A DNA stretch of 56,989 nt. It comes from Anoxybacillus mongoliensis. GTDB taxonomy: Bacteria > Bacillota > Bacilli > Bacillales > Anoxybacillaceae. Both the position numbers and the translations under genes were made by a program. The stretch lies in contig NZ_JACHEQ010000015.1 in NCBI RefSeq assembly GCF_014201515.1, positions 1 through 56,989 on the forward strand. The letters are read 5' to 3'. The notes beneath the pieces were generated by a model. That model saw only the letters and a program-made list of their open reading frames with translations, was not told the DNA's origin and ran no database searches. Of this stretch, positions 52,318 through 56,989 are shown piece after piece (the stretch's first letter is position 1; each line of letters begins with the position of its first letter).

Positions 52318-54483
52318 TTGGAACTACTAAAGCAATTGGCTACGAAATTAAACATTCCATTTGTGCATGTGCAACAAGTCATTCAACTTCATGAGGAAGG
52401 AAATACAATTCCGTTTATTGCTCGCTACCGAAAAGAAATGACTGGTGCGCTCGATGAAGTACAAATTCGAACCATTTTAGATGAGTGGAATTACTTGCAA
52501 AACTTAGAGAAGCGAAAAGAAGAAGTCGTTCGCCTAATTGATGAGCAAGGAAAGTTAACGGACGAACTGAAAGAAGCGATTACGAGAGCAAAGAAATTAC
52601 AAGAAGTGGAAGATTTATATCGCCCATATAAACAAAAACGCCGAACAAAAGCAACAATCGCAAAAGAAAAAGGGTTAGAACCTTTTGCGGAATGGTTGTT
52701 AACTTTTCCAAATGAGTCGGTGACAGAACGAGCGCAACTGTTTATTGATACACAAAAAGAAGTACATACAGTTGAAGAAGTCATTCAAGGTGCAAAAGAT
52801 ATTATCGCTGAAAAAGTGTCAGATGATGCCACGCTTCGTCAATGGATTCGTGAGCAAACGTGGCGAATGGGTACGATTGTTTCTTTTGGAAAAGAAATAG
52901 AAAAAGACGAAAAGCGTGTATTTGAAATGTATTACGATCATCAGGAACCGATCGCTAAAGCACCTGCTCATCGTGTTTTAGCGATGAATCGGGGTGAAAA
53001 AGAAGGAATTTTACGTATTGCCATTGACGTAGACGGGAACCGAATGATTGAGTACATTCGTAAACAAGTCATAATAAATGAGCAATCGCCGGCGGTTGAC
53101 ATTGTAGCTGAAGCGATTGAAGATGCATATAAACGTTTAATTGCCCCATCGATTGAACGGGATGTGCGAAATGAGTTGACAGAACGCGCGGAAGAACGGG
53201 CAATTCACATTTTCGCTGAAAACTTGCGCAATTTATTGTTGCAACCACCATTAAAAGGGAAAGTTGTTTTAGGGATAGATCCAGCGTATCGTACAGGATG
53301 TAAGTTAGCTGTTGTCGATGAAACCGGAAAAGTACTTCATATTGATGTCATTTACCCACATCCGCCGAAAAATGAGGTGGAAAAATCAAAAGAAAAATTA
53401 AAGCAATTACTTCATACGTATCAAGTGGAGTTAATTGCCATCGGCAACGGAACGGCATCGCGAGAAACGGAGCAGTTTATCGCTGATACAATTGCAGAGT
53501 GGGAAGGAAACGTGTTTTATTTGATTGTCAATGAAGCGGGGGCAAGTGTATATTCTGCATCAGATTTAGCACGCAAAGAGTTTCCACATTTGCAAGTCGA
53601 AGAGAGAAGCGCGGTCTCGATTGCCCGGCGCGTGCAAGATCCACTTGCCGAATTAGTAAAAATTGATCCAAAGTCTGTTGGGGTCGGTCAATATCAACAT
53701 GACGTGTCACAAAAAAAGCTAGAACAGTCGTTGCAGTTTGTTGTTGAAACAGTCGTGAACCAAGTGGGTGTAAACGTCAATACCGCTTCCCCAACGTTAT
53801 TGCAATATGTATCTGGTCTAACGAAGACTGTGGCTGAAAATATAGTCAAATATCGCGAAGAGCATGGGAAGTTTACTAATCGCATGCAATTAAAATGTAT
53901 ACCGCGCCTTGGGGCTAAAACGTATGAACAATGTATCGGTTTTTTGCGTATTTTAGACGGAGATGAGCCGTTAGATCGCACACCAATTCACCCTGAACGG
54001 TATGAGGAAGTGCATCAATTGCTTCGTCGTCTCGGTTTTTCGACAGAAGCGATCGGAAGCGAACAGTTGCGAGTTGCACTTGAAGGGATTAACATCGAAC
54101 AAGTAGCACAAGAACTGAATATCGGAATATTGACACTTCAAGATATTATCGATGCGCTGAAGCGTCCAGAGCGCGATCCTCGTGATGATTTGCCGAAGCC
54201 GATTTTAAAGCAACATGTGTTAAAGATGGAAGATTTGAAAAAAGGAATGGAGTTAGAGGGGACGGTACGAAACGTTGTCGATTTTGGTGTATTTATAGAT
54301 ATTGGTGTGAAGCAAGATGGACTTGTTCATATTTCGAAATTAAGTAATCGTTATGTGAAACATCCACTTGATGTCGTTTCAGTAGGTGATATTGTTAAAG
54401 TATGGGTCGACTCGGTCGATTTACAAAAAGAGCGCATCGCTTTAACAATGATTCCGCCAACATTGGAAAACACACTGTCATGA
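52318..54483 (+). CDS. tex: RNA-binding transcription accessory protein Tex
   Basis: This 721-aa protein has the Tex layout: N-terminal helical HTH-like region (residues 1-190), YqgF-type RNase H fold (about 315-450, with VVLGIDPAYRTGCKLAVVDE), helix-hairpin-helix domains (about 480-570, with VGVNVNTAS) and a C-terminal S1 RNA-binding domain (about 640-710, GTVRNVVDFGVFIDIG). It acts on transcription and possibly rescue of stalled ribosomes. TTG 52318 follows GGGGAGG. The longer frame from 52282 reads through the terminator. Its 3' end overlaps cmpA on the other strand. Confidence 0.93.
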   Translation: MELLKQLATKLNIPFVHVQQVIQLHEEGNTIPFIARYRKEMTGALDEVQIRTILDEWNYLQNLEKRKEEVVRLIDEQGKLTDELKEAITRAKKLQEVEDLYRPYKQKRRTKATIAKEKGLEPFAEWLLTFPNESVTERAQLFIDTQKEVHTVEEVIQGAKDIIAEKVSDDATLRQWIREQTWRMGTIVSFGKEIEKDEKRVFEMYYDHQEPIAKAPAHRVLAMNRGEKEGILRIAIDVDGNRMIEYIRKQVIINEQSPAVDIVAEAIEDAYKRLIAPSIERDVRNELTERAEERAIHIFAENLRNLLLQPPLKGKVVLGIDPAYRTGCKLAVVDETGKVLHIDVIYPHPPKNEVEKSKEKLKQLLHTYQVELIAIGNGTASRETEQFIADTIAEWEGNVFYLIVNEAGASVYSASDLARKEFPHLQVEERSAVSIARRVQDPLAELVKIDPKSVGVGQYQHDVSQKKLEQSLQFVVETVVNQVGVNVNTASPTLLQYVSGLTKTVAENIVKYREEHGKFTNRMQLKCIPRLGAKTYEQCIGFLRILDGDEPLDRTPIHPERYEEVHQLLRRLGFSTEAIGSEQLRVALEGINIEQVAQELNIGILTLQDIIDALKRPERDPRDDLPKPILKQHVLKMEDLKKGMELEGTVRNVVDFGVFIDIGVKQDGLVHISKLSNRYVKHPLDVVSVGDIVKVWVDSVDLQKERIALTMIPPTLENTLS

Positions 54484-54591
54484 GCAGTGTGTTTTCTGAT
54501 AAAAAAACCAACATTGATTAAGAAGTTTAATTTGTGCGCGATTTTTTTCATAGTATGCACGTCGCATTTGATTTTTTAACCACATTGGCAT
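54478..54591 (-). CDS. cmpA: Cortex morphogenetic protein CmpA
   Basis: This 37-codon gene on the minus strand begins MPMWLKNQMRRAYYEKN and ends FYQKTHCS, matching the short CmpA family. In B. subtilis CmpA is an adaptor that, with ClpXP, removes defective SpoIVA and so delays cortex formation until the coat is properly built. AAGGTGAT precedes the ATG at good spacing. The last residues overlap the tex stop region on the other strand. Position between tex and sprT is the same as in relatives. It is easily missed because of its size. Confidence 0.88.
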   Translation of the reverse strand: MPMWLKNQMRRAYYEKNRAQIKLLNQCWFFYQKTHCS

Positions 54592-54663
54592 AATGATCAC
54601 CTTCAAATTATTTTTTATTATGTTATGAGTAAAAGAGCCCAATGGTGAAAGGATGGAAGTAAA

Positions 54664-55119
54664 ATGGATGAGCGTGAATTACAGACGCTTGTTGAGCGGA
54701 TATCGTTGGATGTATTTCATAAACCATTTCGTCATAGAGCGGTATTCAATGATCGGTTACGAACGACCGGTGGGCGATATGTGCTTTCTACACATCATAT
54801 CGAACTAAATAGAAAATATTATGAGCAGTATGGAAAAGAAGAGCTCATTCAGGTCATTAAACACGAATTATGTCATTATCATCTGCATCTTGAAGGAAAA
54901 GGGTATCGCCATCGTGATCGTGATTTTCGCGAATTATTACAAAAAGTACAAGCTCCCCGTTTTTGTAAGCCGGTTTTATTATCGAAGACAAGAAATGAAC
55001 ATTATTACAAATGTACATCATGTCGTTATATGTATGTGCGAAGAAAAGCAGTGGATACAACTCGATACGTATGTGGCTTTTGTCGAGGGAAATTAAAAAA
55101 AATAAAAAGAGAGTGTTGA
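54664..55119 (+). CDS. SprT-like zinc metalloprotease domain protein
   Basis: This 151-aa SprT-family protein (B. subtilis YdcK type) has the zinc-metallopeptidase motif HELCHYHLH (about residues 67-75), which differs from a strict HExxH only in continuing to a third His. A C-terminal zinc ribbon (CTSC ... CGFC, about 117-140) follows. Its substrate is unknown; eukaryotic SPRTN relatives cleave DNA-protein crosslinks. The stop codon overlaps the first rrn promoter's -35 box. Confidence 0.85.
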   Translation: MDERELQTLVERISLDVFHKPFRHRAVFNDRLRTTGGRYVLSTHHIELNRKYYEQYGKEELIQVIKHELCHYHLHLEGKGYRHRDRDFRELLQKVQAPRFCKPVLLSKTRNEHYYKCTSCRYMYVRRKAVDTTRYVCGFCRGKLKKIKREC

Positions 55120-55145
55120 CAAGCTAAATCTTTCTGTGCTAAATT
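55116..55145 (+). promoter_or_regulatory. rrn/tRNA promoter P1
   Basis: TTGACA, 18 bp, TAAATT, preceded by TG (extended -10). It is the first of two tandem promoters before the tRNA cluster, as is usual for Bacillus rrn operons. Confidence 0.65.
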
Positions 55146-55191
55146 ATAAAAGCCGTCGTTATTCGACGAAGAAACAAAATAAAAAAGACAG

Positions 55192-55220
55192 TTGACAGAT
55201 CAAAAAAGAGTAAATATAAT
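55192..55220 (+). promoter_or_regulatory. rrn/tRNA promoter P2
   Basis: Perfect consensus TTGACA-N17-TATAAT, about 22 bp before the first truncated tRNA. It drives the tRNA array and probably the following rRNA genes. Confidence 0.9.
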
Positions 55221-55242
55221 ATAAGCAGTCCTAATGATTGAG

Positions 55243-55395
55243 TTATTCCGCAGTAGCTCAGTGACGAGCGATACTTCGTTGATTAAGCTACGAGTTGCCT
55301 CGACGCATCGATCATCATTGATTAGACGGGCAGAGGAAGAGGCAGTAAGTTTAATTGAAATCACGGTCAAGCAGTATGAGTCACTTGCTTTTTAT
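55243..55395 (+). repeat. tRNA-Asn 5' half fused to tRNA-associated element, copy 2
   Basis: Same arrangement as at 106-260. The tRNA-Asn 5' end (55247-55263) is followed from 55264 by ACGAGCGAT and the conserved core GAGTTGCCTCGACGCATC ... CAGAGGAAGAGGCAGT; TGCCTC (55296-55301) can pair with GAGGCA (55339-55344). A further block AAGCAGTATGA is shared with copy 1. The intact tRNA restarts at 55396. A 21-bp direct repeat (55243-55263 and 55392-55412) brackets it. It is the first transcribed unit after P2. Confidence 0.8.
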
Positions 55396-55470
55396 TCCGC
55401 AGTAGCTCAGTGGTAGAGCACTCGGCTGTTAACCGAGCGGTCGTAGGTTCGAATCCTACCTGCGGAGCCA
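55396..55470 (+). tRNA. tRNA-Asn (GTT)
   Basis: Same sequence as the tRNA-Asn at 261; encoded CCA. Confidence 0.97.
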
Positions 55471-55472
55471 TT

Positions 55473-55565
55473 GGAGAAGTACCCAAGTGGCTGAAGGGGA
55501 CGGTTTGCTAAACCGTTAGGTCGTTTTTTTACGGCGCGCGGGTTCAAATCCCGCCTTCTCCGCCA
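55473..55565 (+). tRNA. tRNA-Ser (GCT)
   Basis: Acceptor GGAGAAG/CTTCTCC, anticodon GCT in ACGGTTTGCTAAACCGT, a long class II variable arm, encoded CCA. Confidence 0.95.
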
Positions 55566-55581
55566 CGAAAATAATAAACAT

Positions 55582-55653
55582 GGCCCGTTGGTCAAGTGGT
55601 TAAGACACCGCCCTTTCACGGCGGTAACACGGGTTCGAATCCCGTACGGGTCA
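55582..55653 (+). tRNA. tRNA-Glu (TTC)
   Basis: Same body as the copy at 426; CCA not encoded. Confidence 0.95.
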
Positions 55654-55692
55654 TCTTTTGGAGTGCTCATTTTGTCCACTCCATTTTATTTC

Positions 55693-55765
55693 GGAGGATT
55701 AGCTCAGCTGGGAGAGCACTTGCCTTACAAGCAAGGGGTCGGCGGTTCGATCCCGTCATCCTCCA
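55693..55765 (+). tRNA. tRNA-Val (TAC)
   Basis: Same body as the copy at 506 but without encoded CCA. Confidence 0.95.
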
Positions 55766-55772
55766 CTCTTTT

Positions 55773-55848
55773 GGTCCCGTGGTGTAGTGGTTAACATGCC
55801 TGCCTGTCACGCAGGAGATCGCGGGTTCGATCCCCGTCGGGACCGCCA
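55773..55848 (+). tRNA. tRNA-Asp (GTC)
   Basis: Acceptor GGTCCCG/CGGGACC, anticodon GTC in GCCTGCCTGTCACGCAGG, encoded CCA. Confidence 0.96.
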
Positions 55849-55879
55849 CTCAAGAACTGAGCTTTTTAAGGGTGTTTGT

Positions 55880-55954
55880 TGGGCTATAGCCAAGCGGTAA
55901 GGCAACGGACTTTGACTCCGTGATGCGCTGGTTCGAATCCAGCTAGCCCAGCCA
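55880..55954 (+). tRNA. tRNA-Gln (TTG)
   Basis: Same sequence as the copy at 816; encoded CCA. Confidence 0.96.
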
Positions 55955-55961
55955 TTTGTGT

Positions 55962-56100
55962 GATGAGCCATTAGCTCAGTAGGTAGAGCACGATTGATTT
56001 AGCTTCTTTGAAAAGGCAACAGCGTACCGCTCGAGCTTCTACTTGATTAAGCATACTGAGAGCGGGACGTCAAAAACTTTGTTTAAAAACTCTTTTTCGA
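55962..56100 (+). repeat. tRNA-Lys 5' third fused to a distinct inserted element
   Basis: tRNA-Lys bases 1-26 (55965-55990, with the complete D-arm) are followed by a non-tRNA element and then the intact tRNA-Lys at 56104. A 29-bp direct repeat (55962-55990, 56101-56129) brackets it. The sequence differs from the three other copies. Like them it has two TTGATT blocks, the second enclosed by a hairpin (CCGCTC 56027-56032 with GAGCGG 56060-56065). Confidence 0.7.
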
Positions 56101-56103
56101 GAT

Positions 56104-56179
56104 GAGCCATTAGCTCAGTAGGTAGAGCATCTGACTTTTAATCAGAGGGTCGGAGGTTCGAGTCCTCCATGGCTCACCA
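56104..56179 (+). tRNA. tRNA-Lys (TTT)
   Basis: Same body as the copy at 901, here with encoded CCA. Confidence 0.96.
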
Positions 56180-56184
56180 TGTAC

Positions 56185-56268
56185 GCGGGTGTGGCGGAAT
56201 TGGCAGACGCACCAGACTTAGGATCTGGCGCCTTTGGCGTGGGGGTTCAAGTCCCTCCACCCGCACCA
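56185..56268 (+). tRNA. tRNA-Leu (TAG)
   Basis: Acceptor GCGGGTG/CACCCGC, anticodon TAG in CCAGACTTAGGATCTGG, long variable arm, encoded CCA. Confidence 0.95.
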
Positions 56269-56291
56269 GTCGGTCGGTTTTTTAGTGATAT

Positions 56292-56374
<83 letters not shown>

Positions 56375-56385
56375 TCTAAAAATGC

Positions 56386-56415
56386 TTGACTTTGAATGGT
56401 GAAATATGATATATT
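56386..56415 (+). promoter_or_regulatory. Candidate internal promoter before tRNA-Arg
   Basis: TTGACT-N18-TATATT between tRNA-Leu(GAG) and tRNA-Arg. It could give separate transcription of the last three tRNAs and the rRNA operon. Confidence 0.5.
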
Positions 56416-56434
56416 GAAAAGGTCGTTAAAAAAT

Positions 56435-56511
56435 GCGCCCGTAGCTCAATTGGATAGAGCATCTGACTACGGATCAGAAGGTTAGGGGTTCGAATCCTCT
56501 CGGGCGCGCCA
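56435..56511 (+). tRNA. tRNA-Arg (ACG)
   Basis: Acceptor GCGCCCG/CGGGCGC, anticodon ACG in TCTGACTACGGATCAGA, encoded CCA. Confidence 0.96.
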
Positions 56512-56531
56512 TGTTTATACTATAATGAGAA

Positions 56532-56608
56532 CGGGAAGTAGCTCAGCTTGGTAGAGCACATGGTTTGGGACCATGGGGTCGCAGGTTCGAATCCTGTCTT
56601 CCCGACCA
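56532..56608 (+). tRNA. tRNA-Pro (TGG)
   Basis: Acceptor CGGGAAG/CTTCCCG, anticodon TGG in ATGGTTTGGGACCAT, encoded CCA. Confidence 0.96.
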
Positions 56609-56623
56609 TCTTATTTATGATCA

Positions 56624-56781
56624 TGCGGGTGTAGTTTAGTGGTAAAACCTCAGCCACGAGCGGCACATCGTTGAATAAGCTACGAGTTGCCTCGACGCAT
56701 TAACCATCTTTGATTATGCTAGTAGAGGAAGAGGCATGATTGTTCGTGGTGCTTGATGTCGATATAAATTTCAATTAACGT
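56624..56781 (+). repeat. tRNA-Gly 5' half fused to tRNA-associated element, copy 3
   Basis: The first 31 bases of tRNA-Gly (56625-56655, through the D-arm and 5' anticodon stem) are followed by ACGAGCGGC and the same element core as copies 1 and 2 (GAGTTGCCTCGACGCAT; TAGAGGAAGAGGCA; TGCCTC 56688-56693 with GAGGCA 56731-56736). A 32-bp direct repeat (56624-56655, 56781-56812) brackets it, and the whole tRNA-Gly follows. Here the host tRNA differs, so the element is not tied to tRNA-Asn. Confidence 0.8.
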
Positions 56782-56852
56782 GCGGGTGTAGTTTAGTGGT
56801 AAAACCTCAGCCTTCCAAGCTGATGTCGTGGGTTCGATTCCCATCACCCGCT
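56782..56852 (+). tRNA. tRNA-Gly (TCC)
   Basis: Acceptor GCGGGTG/CACCCGC, anticodon TCC in TCAGCCTTCCAAGCTGA; no encoded CCA. It is the last tRNA before the 16S gene. Confidence 0.95.
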
Positions 56853-56912
56853 TTGATGTTCCTTGAAAACTGAACGAAGCGAAAAGCGTTAAAGAAGCTA
56901 GAGATATGAACT

Positions 56913-56989
56913 TTCTATGGAGAGTTTGATCCTGGCTCAGGACGAACGCTGGCGGCGTGCCTAATACATGCAAGTCGAGCGGACGAATC
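56913..56989 (+). rRNA. rrs: 16S rRNA, 5' end
   Basis: GGAGAGTTTGATCCTGGCTC, then GAACGCTGGCGGCGTGCCTA: the universal start of Bacillota 16S rRNA. It continues outside the window. Confidence 0.97.

Noticed and set aside
52491-53981. Several long minus-strand frames inside tex
   Set aside because: They are antisense shadows of a well-supported gene with typical codon bias.
54351-54560. A 69-aa minus-strand frame at the tex end
   Set aside because: It is in a different frame from cmpA, overlaps the tex coding region and lacks a ribosome-binding site; cmpA is the real gene there.

Overview
The window looks like a chromosomal segment of a moderately thermophilic, spore-forming Bacillaceae, most like Anoxybacillus or Geobacillus. 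The evidence is the gene content and order (sigW-rsiW-cdaA-cdaR-glmM-glmS; acpS-ydcC-alr-ndoAI-ndoA-tex-cmpA-sprT), spore germination and cortex genes, an apparent liaIHFSR operon, and strong similarity of the proteins to Bacillus subtilis ones as remembered. It runs from the 3' end of one rRNA operon (5S plus ten tRNAs) to the start of the next (twelve tRNAs plus the 16S 5' end), both on the + strand.

Layout. 1-1175: 5S end, ten tRNAs, terminator. 1.2-9.2 kb: arginase, SigW with its anti-sigma factor, the c-di-AMP cyclase and its regulator, GlmM, then GlmS behind a glmS ribozyme. This links envelope-stress control, c-di-AMP and amino-sugar supply. 9.2-18.1 kb: an AT-rich accessory island. 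It is bordered by a 3' fragment of an acyl-CoA thioesterase gene on the left and the complete gene on the right, and it holds an internally deleted IS66-type element, an IS1380-type remnant and a small peptide-modification (RiPP-like) cluster. 18.1-21.1 kb: thioesterase and metE under a cobalamin riboswitch. 21.4-24.9 kb: liaIHFSR cell-envelope stress system. 25-30 kb: MerR/TipAS regulator, Fur-box ferredoxin-NADP reductase, RsiV-like protein, CstA transporter. 30-38.3 kb: TetR regulator and a seven-gene leucine/isovalerate catabolic operon (yngJIH-yngHB-yngGFE type). 38.5-40.9 kb: polysaccharide deacetylase, DedA protein, MGDG-synthase-like glycosyltransferase. 40.9-44.6 kb: a GerB-A-C germinant receptor operon. 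44.7-55.1 kb: ddl, murF, cshA, acpS, ydcC, alr, ndoAI/ndoA toxin-antitoxin, tex, cmpA (overlapping tex, opposite strand) and sprT. 55.1-57 kb: tandem rrn-type promoters, tRNA cluster, 16S start.

Most unusual content. (1) At 11.6-18 kb two near-identical 22-codon genes encode the same tiny peptide. It has a lasso-type YxxP leader motif and a four-residue tail (AGGH). Around it lie a JmjC hydroxylase (divergent), a SAM methyltransferase, a PqqD-like recognition protein, an unrecognised 164-aa protein, a glutamine-dependent asparagine-synthetase homologue with its own C-terminal PqqD-like domain, and an MFS exporter. No lasso-type B2 peptidase is present. (2) Both tRNA arrays contain 5' halves of tRNA genes fused to a conserved roughly 130-bp element and followed by the complete tRNA again. 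Three copies are clearly one family and a fourth has similar architecture. (3) The cshA leader carries a promoter followed by mutually exclusive hairpins, suggesting attenuation or a short RNA.

All gene calls rest on reading the sequence and remembered family features. No database search or folding program was run.
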